A DNA stretch of 64,000 nucleotides, taken from Dendrophyllia cribrosa. Its lineage: Eukaryota; Cnidaria; Anthozoa; Scleractinia; Dendrophylliidae. The position numbers and the translations under genes are program-made. The stretch lies in assembly GCA_024195265.1 (NCBI GenBank), contig JAJLRJ010000002.1:3527783-3591782 (forward strand), in the 5' to 3' direction. The number at the start of each line of letters is the position of its first letter. Positions within the stretch are counted from its first letter, which is position 1. Below the pieces are notes generated by a model that worked only from the letters and a program-made list of their open reading frames with translations, searched no databases and was not told where the DNA came from. This document shows positions 62,201-63,920 of the stretch, piece after piece.

Positions 62201-63192
62201 AGATTACTTTTTAAAAAAGGTTAGAATATCACGGGGTCTTTTTAGTTTTAAGTAGAAATTGCTACTTCTATCTATTTCTGTGTAAATTGCATTCTATATT
62301 TTAATGGATTTTTAAGGGTTTAATTATGACTTTGACAGCATTTCTAACACGTACATTGATATAATTATCTTTATTTATATTTCTAACGTCTTCTACTATG
62401 CAAGTGTTTGCAGTAAGTAGGGTGAGGGCATAGGAATATATTACAATGATCCAGATCATTAAATCATAGTTACATGTACTGTTGTCACTGGAACTTGGAA
62501 AAGCTCGACTTAGGCCCCGACCACAGTAATGCATTTTCAAAAGTCTCCGTTTTCATCTCGAAGAAAACGAAGCAAAATATTTTCGCCCACACTAGCGTTT
62601 TCGCATCGTTTTCACCTGTCCACACTAAAACGGTCGAAAACGATGAAAAGGACTGGGACCGGGGATTGCGCATTTGTTAAAAGTGATTTGGCCTGGAACC
62701 GATGGAATGTGACGCTCAGTTTACGTCATCGTTTTCAAAAGTCTCCGTTTTCACCTGTCCACACTAGAGGCATGTGATGCTTTTTACGTCACCGTTTTCA
62801 AAAGTCTCCGTTTTCACCTGTCTATTAGTGTGGTCGGGGCCTTAATTTATGTATTTATTGAGCCAATAAAGCATAGAAATGCGTGATATATTACTTAAGA
62901 AAATGGCGCGTGGGATATTTACTTTTGCAGGTCTTTAAAGACCAGGAATCATCGAACAACGGTCACGATAGTAAGCGAGTCGCTGAAAGCATTTTACGCT
63001 TCTTTCCTGGTTTTGACGCGTTCATGTTACCCACTCCGACAGTGGATCCTGAGCTAATGAAATGCATTAGCGAGAAAAGAAGTCAGATCAATCCTTTATT
63101 TGTTAGTGGTTTGAACAACTTCAAGGGCCTATTAAAGGATATTCTCGCTCCAAAACACAGTTACAAAGATGGAGAGTTTGTCACTGGAAAAG
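41194..63192 (+). CDS. Gene 2: GBP GTPase without death domains (span, 3' end outside window)
   Basis: Exons: 41194-41230, 59800-59943, 60120-60277, 60968-61140, 62042-62219 and 62931-63192; the gene continues past the window. Phases agree throughout, and three exons have the same lengths as in gene 1 (158, 173, 262). It carries the P-loop AGTYRQGKSYVL, G3 LLDSEGID and the LLRD G4-like motif. It starts directly at the GTPase region, so it lacks the death-fold and UIM exons of gene 1. It probably acts as a GBP-type membrane or pathogen-associated GTPase. The two genes are tandem duplicates on one strand. Confidence 0.8.
41599..41604. repeat. Polinton target site duplication, left
   Basis: TTTGTT directly before the element's first base. 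It matches the right copy at 59386-59391. Six-bp duplications are characteristic of Polinton integrase. Confidence 0.9.
41605..42038. repeat. 434-bp sub-element with inverted copy of the Polinton terminus
   Basis: The terminal 41 bases (41605-41645) reappear inverted at 41998-42038 with one mismatch. The first 434 bp of the TIR therefore look like a mini-element with its own 41-bp inverted ends. The same arrangement sits at 58952-59385. Inside are AT-rich repeats of TTCTCATAAAATCAAACA and the palindrome GCATGCGATCGCATG. Confidence 0.9.
42132..42239. repeat. Nested hairpins in the TIR
   Basis: CAATTTTATTTCTTTCTTTCC (42132-42152) pairs with 42170-42190 around a 17-nt loop. An overlapping 30-bp segment (about 42148-42177) pairs with 42210-42239. 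The two foldings are mutually exclusive. The mirror copy is at about 58750-58860. It could be a replication or packaging structure, or simple repeat growth. Confidence 0.8.
42470..43051 (+). CDS. HTH-like (NUMOD1-type) TIR protein, copy 1
   Basis: The protein has 193 residues and starts in the context CTAAAATGG. Residues about 10-60 form a small helix-turn-helix-like unit: FTSINSAAKEFNISNCAITN ALKKG, then RRSDKKKFFLGE. This resembles NUMOD1-type DNA-binding modules. The C-terminal half is unrecognised. The protein is identical to the copy in the right TIR and shares its N-terminal module with the gene at 53571-54053. As TIR genes are copied with the ends, it may be a replication or regulatory factor; this is inference. 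Confidence 0.75.
   Translation: MAKQTDKHFTISDGKKTKTFTSINSAAKEFNISNCAITNALKKGNTSITRRSDKKKFFLGEPKPKSKQSDTEFSSLPMDEEWFDKFKIVVPNMDEFGKGIVNILFMDEDIAFDWKKREILYNEETVSFFKIISVICKVAFPINRDYCLEEQNKKLSVGEKNAIDLKRLNFISKMRKNERTFQVDLFNKIKKYK
43101..43131. terminator. Hairpin after TIR gene (terminator-like)
   Basis: AAAAAAACTTTTTCTCCTGA followed by the inverted AAAAAGTTTTTT forms a stem of about 12 bp with a small loop, between the HTH-like gene and the next ORF. The mirror copy lies just after the polymerase stop (57862-57890). Its role in transcript ends is a guess. Confidence 0.45.
43244..43525 (+). CDS. Small acidic Polinton protein
   Basis: The protein has 93 residues and starts in CTCAAAATGG. The N-terminal two thirds are Asp/Glu/Ser-rich (SDEEFIVSDSEMEEAEQNEE). 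The last third is a predicted helix (FINLQEEYKIHKNELQKQ), likely coiled coil. The start context matches other genes of the element, so it is probably real. A minus-strand frame over it is a Ser-rich shadow. No family recognised. Confidence 0.65.
   Translation: MDDESERSDLTCSEDESMSEDETPTTSDEEFIVSDSEMEEAEQNEEEEDMIELLFESFINLQEEYKIHKNELQKQSDLLWKIHRELKERGVIS
43555..44547 (-). CDS. Polinton integrase (rve) with chromodomain; no ATG start
   Basis: Retroviral-type DDE integrase: catalytic D in IWAADLVEM, D in LWTDKGSEFF (60 residues later) and E in SSVVERWNRT (34 later). A C-terminal chromodomain-like module (VIHLDQKKKEALVKWKGYPD) probably guides target choice. It cuts and joins the element's ends and makes the 6-bp duplication. 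The frame is open from 44547 but has no ATG before the first catalytic Asp; 44499 is only TTG. It lies in the -1 frame of the PLA2 ORF, which ends at 44496, and a slippery heptamer precedes the overlap. It is probably made as a frameshift fusion. Confidence 0.92.
   Translation of the reverse strand, partial: CKTKTWFGCPKKREKILSEGWTQNLANELHQPIRRRFPKRRVIAYGVDNIWAADLVEMGKYSKWNKGIRYLLMVIDVFSKFGWIRPLKDKRGQTVADAFQSIFRERKPKMLWTDKGSEFFNGTMKDLLNKNGIKLYTTENEEKSSVVERWNRTMKERLFRMFSANNNTVFFDKLDELVDQYNHHFHSSIRMTPTQASERKNEKKVFANLFGDMIYAKHNPAKFKIGDRVRISKYKRKIFDKGFTPNWTEEIFVIDEVLNTNPVTYRLVDLLGEKITGSFYEAELQRTTQSVFRIENVIHLDQKKKEALVKWKGYPDKFNSWVPLSDMENL
44474..44517 (-). promoter_or_regulatory. Candidate -1 ribosomal frameshift signal, PLA2 to integrase
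   Basis: On the minus strand the heptamer A_AAA_AAC (44511-44517) is in the correct frame of the PLA2 ORF. A 6-nt spacer follows, then a perfect 11-bp stem (AGATTTTGAGT / ACTCAAAATCT; 44494-44504 with 44474-44484) with a 9-nt loop. The PLA2 stop TGA (44496-44498) lies inside the stem. Slippage by one base back leads straight into the open integrase frame. Confidence 0.75.
44496..45189 (-). CDS. Phospholipase A2-like virion protein; no ATG start
   Basis: The domain resembles the parvovirus VP1-type PLA2: calcium-loop-like LPGHNFTGPYNPLE, catalytic pair AMQHDVDYSVC and a downstream Asp in NKADRKMV. In viruses such enzymes breach endosomal membranes during entry. The N-terminal part is Gly/Leu-rich (GELALTGVAHALPWLGKK). 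No ATG precedes the domain core; the first is at EMGRYG. The frame is -1 relative to the Zn-ribbon ORF upstream, which ends at 45152 immediately after G_GGA_AAC. I infer synthesis by frameshift. The left limit is the TGA; the right limit is approximate because the frame is entered by slippage. Confidence 0.85.
45129..45161 (-). promoter_or_regulatory. Candidate -1 ribosomal frameshift signal, Zn-ribbon to PLA2
   Basis: On the minus strand, heptamer G_GGA_AAC (45155-45161) is in frame with the Zn-ribbon ORF and abuts its TGA stop (45152-45154). After a 7-nt spacer an 8-bp stem follows (GCCCTCAC / GTGGGGGC, with one G-U pair; 45140-45147 with 45129-45136) closed by a 3-nt loop. The -1 frame leads into the PLA2 ORF. 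Confidence 0.7.
45152..45310 (-). CDS. Small Zn-ribbon protein (DUF5679-like), N-terminal part of PLA2 product
   Basis: A 52-codon ORF begins at ATG in the context GAAAATGAAG. It has four Cys in CVKEKKQTEC...CHCASCGI and a KNGRKM turn, the layout of a small two-knuckle zinc ribbon seen in virus-like elements. It ends TRFVKAKPSGN at a TGA placed directly after a slippery heptamer. It therefore reads as the first module of a longer frameshift product rather than as a separate protein. It is too short to stand out as an ORF but has the element's standard start context. Confidence 0.75.
   Translation of the reverse strand: MKSYCVKEKKQTECVEPSGIMIAKNGRKMWFCHCASCGIKKTRFVKAKPSGN
45313..45858 (-). 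CDS. Adenain-like cysteine protease; no ATG start
   Basis: Maturation protease of the C5/C48 fold. Catalytic residues by pattern: His in GTHWVC, Asp in YFDSFG, Gln in NSQYQ and Cys in SVLCGYYC, with a Gln-Cys spacing of 7 as in adenain. It would cleave virion precursors. The core starts at about LSNIDLLKWIEYL. No ATG precedes it: the frame can be read back to about 45858, where it overlaps the upstream virion gene in the -1 frame. At 45744-45749 a GTG overlaps the stop (TTGTGA), a possible near-cognate start. The other option is frameshifting in the A-rich tract at about 45820. Confidence 0.88.
   Translation of the reverse strand: METKPCWDGEKKIKKGQRTSAGDEQSIQQHPNSRRNIVRPKFVIKPLSNIDLLKWIEYLRIPNFKGIFARDQFMPQKHTPCIINLDSLENAGTHWVCCAPGKKFTWYFDSFGMGFPKEFKSSKPVIWNNSQYQNINSVLCGYYCLFFLHQWSQGKDFYDILKPLSLTDTMQNERFIKEYFD
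45744..46544 (-). CDS. Polinton virion protein, possibly protein-VI-like
   Basis: The protein has 266 residues from the ATG in TTAAAAATGAC; an upstream in-frame Met is also possible. It starts MTTYHPYKINLSKGQKEKLG, then TLRLG and KISKTQIRKVMKQGG. A Gly/Ala/Leu-rich hydrophobic centre follows (TLGKTLGLSALAGLASEGAS), then repeated SGGQLVMKPSVKQSGGLLG-type text and a C-terminus GKGLLLGTNSPFNNIPILGE. The amphipathic centre suggests membrane or capsid-interior function. The place next to the protease fits a cleaved minor virion protein. Functional assignment is tentative. Confidence 0.7.
   Translation of the reverse strand: MTTYHPYKINLSKGQKEKLGRAFRTNTPITLRLGSNQTSGSDELMLTTNQIKRITKAKSLGKGVEIKISKTQIRKVMKQGGSLFSAIVPLAKTLIPTLGKTLGLSALAGLASEGASQVVKAISGKGGGQVGGFLIPQNKIQKLIDNKHLLTNKQKQDILVALQSGGQLVMKPSVKQSGGLLGSVLASIGIPLALDMVKNLFGKGAPRVGRPKGKGAPRLGAYPPPFIGSWRRNPVGMGKKKSKKGKGLLLGTNSPFNNIPILGEIL
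45798..45834 (-). promoter_or_regulatory. Possible third -1 frameshift region, virion protein to protease
   Basis: In the frame of the upstream gene the text reads GGG AAA AAA AAA TCA AAA AAG GGC, offering A_AAA_AAA and A_AAA_AAG heptamers. Six nt after the second, a weak stem (GGACT...AGTCC) can form. The -1 frame is the protease frame. The site is less convincing than the other two because the tract is simply Lys-rich and the stem is short. Confidence 0.4.
46586..47872 (-). CDS. Polinton major capsid protein (double jelly roll)
   Basis: The protein has 428 residues and starts in TTAAAATGGC. Sequence features are those of Polinton MCPs: an N-terminal FQLDDVLRVPANGQ segment, a strand-rich NAYFEVQFQLQKL, PLNRFSFFEELEGRMLVPMQ, QFEINLQQD and a C-terminal LIYFDLSYQAEKPTRDPKQL. 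It forms the trimeric hexon-like capsomer. It is one of the longest intact frames of the element, with a stop only at its end. Placed with the minor capsid gene on the same strand. Confidence 0.88.
   Translation of the reverse strand: MAFRSNEFLQRNELVRFQLDDVLRVPANGQAQTKNGYKFTINDRSAFYDWHNAYFEVQFQLQKLANGAGYAAADRITVINGSHSLIKHITIRSAGKIVYEPDNLHKVTFVKNLLEYSDDFSRSVAKNSFWYLDTDGTTANTNLGFEARRLQTQAVEDNGGGGAKDVNCIIPLNRFSFFEELEGRMLVPMQLQFEINLQQDGELIHKAAAAAAGRVVINRFLLWVPRLTPKDSLYDKFISSFLKETQWKYLRETYDQSAPATSSGFFQISASIDNVKHIFVWLKRSAPPHDIPAEDSPYLMDTFKLNEADDDSSLSTCRLEYGNGVFYPETDYDTESKVRIFNDVMAYAMRKNDFNTGTQLNLANFQSLYGLIYFDLSYQAEKPTRDPKQLIFRYTLNANAAAAFNVHAVVLYEETAKINKVGNELVIA
47887..48297 (-). CDS. Small basic virion-associated protein
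   Basis: The protein has 136 residues and starts in CTATAAAATGAAAG. It is Lys-rich with hydrophobic helices (MKGILKKVAKPFAKKALDAG, HAGEKLGKIAVEKSG) and a Pro/Ser-rich tail. Its position between the two capsid genes and its charge suggest an internal, DNA- or capsid-binding virion component, comparable to small basic core proteins. No family is firmly recognised. Confidence 0.6.
   Translation of the reverse strand: MKAYEFSRYYHPKLGKFVYKHKGTGIIFDSIFKPLKKMVGPAMKGILKKVAKPFAKKALDAGISHAGEKLGKIAVEKSGDLIMKKLGNMKIGKRGKKPQSRPSIKVASLPASLPTKQPQRESANDILNRLISGQGI
48299..49057 (-). CDS. Polinton minor capsid (penton-like) protein
   Basis: The protein has 252 residues from the ATG in CATAAAATGGAAAG; a 12-residue upstream extension is open but less likely. 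It starts MEREIVLSSYAVKNKQNKPA followed by DFTTKFNRPIILDLNEQYVV, the typical N-terminus of Polinton penton proteins with a single jelly roll. The C-terminal part contains IAFCPVNKNTISSIRMYITD, a late beta-strand pattern. It would close the capsid fivefold vertices. The start lies one base from the stop of the upstream gene (49059). Confidence 0.82.
   Translation of the reverse strand: MEREIVLSSYAVKNKQNKPADFTTKFNRPIILDLNEQYVVGLKRIINMSFTWYNINPQYENQLIRFSSDGGKTFSDIAFPAGVWEYSGINDFIRKATVVKESGKKDVFPINLAFSNETFRVTVSLAENYQLDFTQSNFHDLVGFDKKILKEKVNVGPNVPNLSQDTDMLNIHCDLTNDSLVDGEETDIIYSFSTSVLQASYSFEREPIKIAFCPVNKNTISSIRMYITDGRRRIVNLNGADTAFSLILKKRL
49059..50099 (-). CDS. Polinton virion protein with PPxY late-domain motif
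   Basis: The protein has 346 residues from the ATG in GATTTAAAATGAG; an upstream read-through into the 12-bp repeats is spurious. It contains PPTYEEVLEELE, a PPxY motif that in viruses recruits Nedd4-family ligases, then an acidic run of about 26 Glu and a charged coiled coil. The C-terminal domain (FFNDPKDLLQKLEVIIGSIL, then NRPQHEKLYKTYF) is compact. Adenovirus protein VI carries a comparable PPxY. The exact virion role is unknown. Confidence 0.7.
   Translation of the reverse strand: MSLLKWNEMAKSKSALGKKINFIHDVITQKKLGEETSQTGLAKMFKPITSKLDDVIASNLRPLPQKKKVGKAKLTEIDYYPEVNPFEEMEVGGLYDDDEIVSSQTAKQIPIRPPTYEEVLEELEGESPIYKSTVPDYEVEEEEEEEEEEEEEEEEEELKGWEEAQEDIIEEEDKINEMLDKMALSNYSKTDKVLAQPNVPVEKKKNLIANSIIMPAHNIRAQLNNRNSYLNKKFNEGRITKNERDIEWQAIKEKRKVLNDYMNYYRKKLKSFEGSGARKRYGRGISFFNDPKDLLQKLEVIIGSILAGNTNINVRNEGVAILDILLKESVINRPQHEKLYKTYFKT
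50112..50274. repeat. 12-bp tandem repeat between divergent genes
   Basis: About 13 copies of AATATGATATTG, some with GTTG, fill the gap between the minus-strand virion gene and the plus-strand ATPase gene. It makes an artefactual reading frame of repeating Tyr-His-Ile-Gln. Its position suggests a bidirectional promoter or an origin-like repeat. I see no other signal. Confidence 0.85.
50279..50911 (+). CDS. Polinton packaging ATPase (FtsK/HerA fold)
   Basis: The protein has 210 residues. Walker A is GPSGSGKT at 33-40; Walker B is KLVVFDD at 107-112 with the expected two acidic residues; the sensor-like SVIYLSQS follows. It starts in ATAAAATGAAG. It drives genome packaging into the capsid. 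The frame overlaps nothing and its stop is one base before the fibre gene start at 50913. Confidence 0.92.
   Translation: MKIPNYDCQDPITNFRQLHPFMPDQAFRMLICGPSGSGKTNVLLDMILRLLYYDKIYLYAKNLNQAKYQHLLKTFRPINKEAGYDVVEASPDEIIPVSKLSGENQKLVVFDDFVCEKNQKPLIDYFIQGRHKNCSVIYLSQSYFQTPKDIRLNCSHFCIFEFPSNNEVSLLCRETQVSKEDYKKATHDPFSFLYVDKPRKFIAKNFDERL
50913..52724 (+). CDS. Fibre-like virion protein with collagen-like start
   Basis: The protein has 603 residues from the ATG in TTTAAAATGAG; a 52-residue extension inside the ATPase gene is spurious. Near the N-terminus a short collagen-like stretch, GGRDGKDGLPGVG, is followed by several copies of a module such as MTGDLDLRGKKLILPG, MTGELDMGGKKLVGLPDP and MQTDLDMNGHQLIG. 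Each has an N/D-x-A-T/V-x-K-x-Y/H-V-D linker of the phage-tail-fibre type. The C-terminal third is strand-rich, with DLDMNGHQ and then FFLSGHLG. Such trimeric repeats suit a receptor-binding spike. Confidence 0.8.
   Translation: MSYSNGLLSETTSTSRGGRDGKDGLPGVGFKLTSTGDYDMSNRKLVNVAEGTANGDAVTKHQVDTLDRSVETKLIQLRADSLQVDGSSHMTGDLDLRGKKLILPGEIDMDRKLITNLDTDENQDLSAVNMVTLKKYHPAAPAHTHEVTKDIDLKGLFHVTQSKQQTYEDLSANYNNLISYDDAKNVFVSRKETFPMETSLDMGTNFIFNVKDPTAIDQAANKKYVDTVVSRLAANKLSLSGGTMTGELDMGGKKLVGLPDPKTSNEATSKQYVDTQLNNKTVALAEELIKTEANLKKYVNESHISSTSHLKDEFRYLMEDVDESRAEHNMTVTGLSDFVSSPHQINKKAFNLKITKDVFNEYSGRLGFNMLKLPEGEYTICIEFFPASMTGVSVDVVSTSLNINQQSTKKFSNYSRSIIHMHKWQISPPEFIYLDLKWQGTASSAVQGPANLIIYGVKGSQSDVPSSVYDAPFVYENQTMTMQTDLDMNGHQLIGNKSSFFLSGHLGQPALYIKFNGDDDDLLIPIDCTLKSIVTYATHRGYPGYPPISVEIVKRTFTSPKDGRTQTIPINLPLKALDSIQVRPFTTNPSTAFSYRVSLLFEV
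52727..53251 (+). CDS. Small membrane-associated Polinton protein
   Basis: The protein has 174 residues and starts in CTAAAAATGAG, two bases after the fibre stop, so it is co-transcribed. The N-terminus is basic. A hydrophobic hairpin (FVNLTSSALVAIGAIVGGVT and VILGVISGAGLVV) spans residues about 65-100, followed by a helical C-terminus with KIEMTKFAFTTYEKTL. It is probably a membrane-inserted or fusion-like virion component. Family not firmly recognised. Confidence 0.65.
   Translation: MSIKRIKSLRLSRDQRRQSIFNFNHISPDITEEKLEEIKQLFRFYHKRFWCLKRAHKHFKRMNLFVNLTSSALVAIGAIVGGVTMNPVILGVISGAGLVVKTGNEMKKYGNKIEMTKFAFTTYEKTLTYLRFALRSGKFIRNEFLPAMEVVDGIVIDLGLDLEKFEKKYDLLFE
53254..53508 (-). CDS. Small acidic Polinton protein 2
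   Basis: The protein has 84 residues from the ATG in GAAAATGAATG. It is strongly acidic (YDFNGDDFEYDEFSASEIVE) with an N-terminal helical segment, ERMMEDSDYIIELMNLGFLD. It ends two bases from the convergent gene on the plus strand. No family recognised; it may be an early regulatory or DNA-mimic protein, which is a guess. Confidence 0.6.
   Translation of the reverse strand: MNVEDFERMMEDSDYIIELMNLGFLDDLAIEIILEIRERGEHPEDLIDMFIEYDFNGDDFEYDEFSASEIVELFMEPSSLENVI
53571..54053 (-). CDS. HTH-like (NUMOD1-type) protein, paralogue of TIR gene
   Basis: The protein has 160 residues from the ATG in TTTAAAATGAA. N-terminal text FTFKEASEKTGIPNSTIWRF followed by KKFTRKSDKKVFFIQEE parallels the TIR gene (SINSAAKEFNISNCAITN; RRSDKKKFFLGE). 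The C-terminal halves differ. It is divergent from the polymerase gene with about 40 bp between the starts, so it may regulate that promoter. An upstream in-frame Met at 54068 is an alternative. Confidence 0.72.
   Translation of the reverse strand: MKFSIQEEGKEKQIFFTFKEASEKTGIPNSTIWRFIKNNSENKKFTRKSDKKVFFIQEEITDKPFLQVDGEDIFDCDEIEKFGISNTVFFNQILRKKNHFLDSEEISHHITWKSPEFDFLIDRLRENQRDAKIIQKAKKKSWPKSTINHALVFVNDKDHI
54091..57831 (+). CDS. Protein-primed DNA polymerase B (Polinton pPolB)
   Basis: The protein has 1246 residues from the ATG in TTCAAAATGCC; the longer read-back to 53887 is spurious. Order: N-terminal SAP-like segment (KELKDRARSEGMIGFSRMKK), C2H2-like zinc finger (about 379-399), Exo I YADFES (431-436), an HNH/endonuclease-VII-like insert with CWLC (532-535) and DHCHLTGEFRGAAH (546-559), Exo II HNLDGYDSH (577-585), Exo III YLKTD (738-742), Pol A YLDANSLYP (838-846), Pol B KLASNAVYG (980-988), Pol C YSDTDS (1077-1082) and the K-x-Y motif (1150-1152). 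All catalytic residues are present. Its last codons lie inside the right TIR. Confidence 0.96.
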   Translation: MPTLKELKDRARSEGMIGFSRMKKADLEKELQNPQRKIIKKTSFPEVKSAVQKVLPERISTVVESSIDSMNSWFGKIKKRVDWNLKEKAREKLLKLNTKIGEMLKRPEFDIEEKPGLGGSTFIINGKEGYSAEGFLKNVKGNVVEILKKHFGFKVKMVLVCRMISHDLAQGTTIENDAFFSSLVEEVFEGTDLEKLLREMNERMLENMRNFQRGRSNWRLLRVERLEIHLDEITVGKFIPLPDWLAAKKALTNMKNENDDECFKWCIGRWKNPVEKNPQRITPLLRKQCEEFNWEGISFPISWRDIDRFERQNNISMNVLGIVDGKQIVTLRKAREKKENHVILFKLKSGENEHFALVKNLNRLWFGEDSKNKNQRYVCDGCLNSFNSKKTFDVHQEFCMDDGVKAVLPPEKSIMKFKKVQCATTVPFVIYADFESILEKTEKKIGEKTEQIQHHVPCSFCFLPVSQVGVDFSPVFFRGKEGDDVGREFLVKLVDQVKWILNDVRRPMLRKNWKRILWKKGEKEAFKKTDICWLCRKKIKEKKVADHCHLTGEFRGAAHEYCNLQAKVPDFTPVFIHNLDGYDSHLFIKNMGNEFGEIDAIPNNDEKYVSFSLKIVWGTFEDEEGKKHDLKHEIRFVDSLKFMNSSLANLVGNLGKNDLHCLKRFFPNDDEVDLLSRKGVFPYEFMDSFEKFNCELPGKDAFFSQLSGEGISDEDFAHAENVWRKFGMLDMGEYHDLYLKTDVFLLTDVVENFRKVLLENYLLDPAWFLTAPSFFWDAMLKMTGVELELICEGDIEMFRFFERQIRGGVSTVFHRFSQANNKFMKDFDPSQPSKFIIYLDANSLYPTAMVQPLPVGGFEWLSEGVLKKWEKIIDEEGYGCVLEVDLEYPKENHDFHNDFPLAPELLEVGGFKKLIPNLMDKEKMVLDGRSLRLFLSLGMKLKKIWRGIGFRNEAFMKPFIEWNTKLRTAAKNDFEKDLFKLASNAVYGKTMENVRNRIDMKLVNDRKKKANLVKKINFKHAAKFGDKVAAVHMRKTKVTLNKPIFVGAAILDLSKIHMFKFHYGYVKKKWENVKVLYSDTDSLILEIETDDFFADTAGDVEKWFDTSGYPKDHFAVKNGFPVGKNKKILGMFKDEAGGKIIREFAGLRAKCYSIKMDEGKGIKKAKGTKKNVVKNKISHEDFMRVLHGEKFPPMKNVSLRSHQHEIFTEQILKVALSAYDDKRVVMDDGVNTLAIGHWRLSSPPKG
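57786..57916. repeat. 18-bp direct repeat at the TIR inner end
   Basis: TTTAGCTATTGGTCATTG occurs at 57786-57803 (polymerase 3' end) and again at 57899-57916 (inside the TIR). This suggests that the present TIR inner boundary arose by a recombination or template-switch event near the polymerase end. Confidence 0.8.
57939..58520 (-). CDS. HTH-like (NUMOD1-type) TIR protein, copy 2
   Basis: Identical in protein sequence (193 residues) to the left-TIR copy, with the same CTAAAATGG start context. Because TIR genes are present twice, dosage doubles. The two copies would be kept identical by gene conversion or replication through the ends. Confidence 0.75.
   Translation of the reverse strand: MAKQTDKHFTISDGKKTKTFTSINSAAKEFNISNCAITNALKKGNTSITRRSDKKKFFLGEPKPKSKQSDTEFSSLPMDEEWFDKFKIVVPNMDEFGKGIVNILFMDEDIAFDWKKREILYNEETVSFFKIISVICKVAFPINRDYCLEEQNKKLSVGEKNAIDLKRLNFISKMRKNERTFQVDLFNKIKKYK
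58952..59385. repeat. 434-bp terminal sub-element, right copy
   Basis: Starts AGTAGATAGGAAAGAAGGG at 58952 and ends with the inverted copy at 59385. Mirror of 41605-42038. Confidence 0.9.
59386..59391. repeat. Polinton target site duplication, right
   Basis: TTTGTT directly after the element, matching 41599-41604. Confidence 0.9.
59392..59799 (+). other. Right flank of Polinton in gene 2 intron 1
   Basis: Host intron sequence continues from the TSD to the acceptor TTTCAG at 59794-59799. No gene was seen. Confidence 0.6.
59800..59943 (+). CDS. Gene 2 exon 2: GBP N-terminal segment
   Basis: It encodes QRNSAIPLCLPNNWKWDPVK and SSLYVIEEALECLRTIEG, the counterpart of gene 1 exon 11. Phase 1 at both ends. 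The acceptor is TTTCAG and the donor GTGAAT. Confidence 0.85.
60120..60277 (+). CDS. Gene 2 exon 3: GBP P-loop and switch I
   Basis: It encodes VVSIAGTYRQGKSYVLS and GHHFDPETMGIWLW. The G1 loop is complete. Length 158 nt, as in gene 1. Confidence 0.9.
60278..60967 (+). other. Gene 2 intron 3
   Basis: AT-rich intron with no gene or repeat that I can support. Confidence 0.55.
60968..61140 (+). CDS. Gene 2 exon 4: GBP G3 motif
   Basis: It encodes FTVVLLDSEGIDSASGKG and the hydrophobic helix IFTLTVLLASVLIYNSKG, then PTRSDVEKLE. Length 173 nt; the donor is GTATCC as in gene 1. Confidence 0.9.
61141..62041 (+). other. Gene 2 intron 4 with 17-bp tandem repeat
   Basis: Positions 61216-61352 are eight units of GGTATGTCACTGGTATT (one variant GATATG). 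Each unit contains GGTATG, resembling a splice donor. No gene elsewhere in the intron. Confidence 0.75.
62042..62219 (+). CDS. Gene 2 exon 5: GBP G4-like segment
   Basis: It encodes FIVKLSKRIQIRPNSGPACG and FPYFIWLLRDVTQSIPRDC. Counterpart of gene 1 exon 14, six bases shorter, phase correct. The acceptor ATAAAG has a weak pyrimidine tract, so the exact start is less sure. Confidence 0.78.
62513..62841. mobile_element. Harbinger-like MITE with TTA duplication
   Basis: Ends GGCCCCGACCACA and TGTGGTCGGGGCC, flanked by TTA at 62510-62512 and 62842-62844 (TWA duplications are typical of PIF/Harbinger). The inside has repeated CAAAAGTCTCCGTTTTCA phrases, found at 62536, 62735 and 62799. Non-coding, within gene 2 intron 5. 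Confidence 0.75.
62931..63192 (+). CDS. Gene 2 exon 6: end of GTPase domain
   Basis: It encodes VAESILRFFPGFDAFMLPTP and SQINPLFVSGLNNFKGLLKD. Length 262 nt and phase as in gene 1 exon 15. The donor is GTAAAA. The next exon would be the helical domain, beyond the window or behind the repeat that follows. Confidence 0.85.
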
Positions 63193-63469
63193 GTAAAAGT
63201 TATTTTCTTTATGCTCTTGCTAGCTTTATCCAGGGCTTGATCTTGATCTTGTTCTTGTTCTTGTTCTTCCTCTTCTCGGTTCGCCTCATGCTAGCTAATG
63301 CCGGTTATCTTTCACTGAACGTGAAACTGCATCACTTTATTTTACCACATACGATTTTGATTGTATTGGAATTGTATTGGAAGATATGGATTTCTAGGTA
63401 CAGTCACACAAGAGTCACAGACAGTCCAAACGGCAGAAGCTTTACCGGTTTTCCGTAGCATGAAGCAAC

Positions 63470-63920
63470 TATTAGCGGATTTCTTGCGGACCGAAGGCCC
63501 GCTCGCGGAGCTCCATACTCATAGAATGTATGCCCGTCATTTTCATGGTCATGGCTAGCGGAATGTTTCGCGGGCGCGTCCGACGCGTAGGGTAAGCTCG
63601 CGGGCGCGTCCGTCCTTCCGTCGCGCAGGGCTAGCTACTCTAGCTCGCTGGCGCGTATGACGTCGCAAAACATTTGGGATCTTAGCAGTTTTCAAACCAC
63701 CGCCGAGGTCACGTCAGCTAAATTAAACATTTTTGTTGTGTTTAGCGGAGAAAACCGTTTGCAAAAACGTTTATCCCTACATTTTTTCGCGGTTTGCTAC
63801 TCAAGACAGGTTTGACATTTCTCAAACAGCGGTCAAGACCGCATTTGAGGCTGCGTACGTAACTCTTTAAGTCAATCATTTTTGGAGGAATTTAGAGCTA
63901 AGTGCTTATTTGTAAATCTG
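63470..63920. repeat. Dispersed repeat, copy B (inverted partner at about 21400)
   Basis: GACCGAAGGCCCGCTCGCGG, CGTCATTTTCATGGTCATGG and CGGAATGTTTCGCGGGCGCG appear in inverted form relative to the copy at 21400-21810. It has an extra GCGCGTCCG duplication near 63570-63620. It lies in an intron of gene 2. Confidence 0.65.
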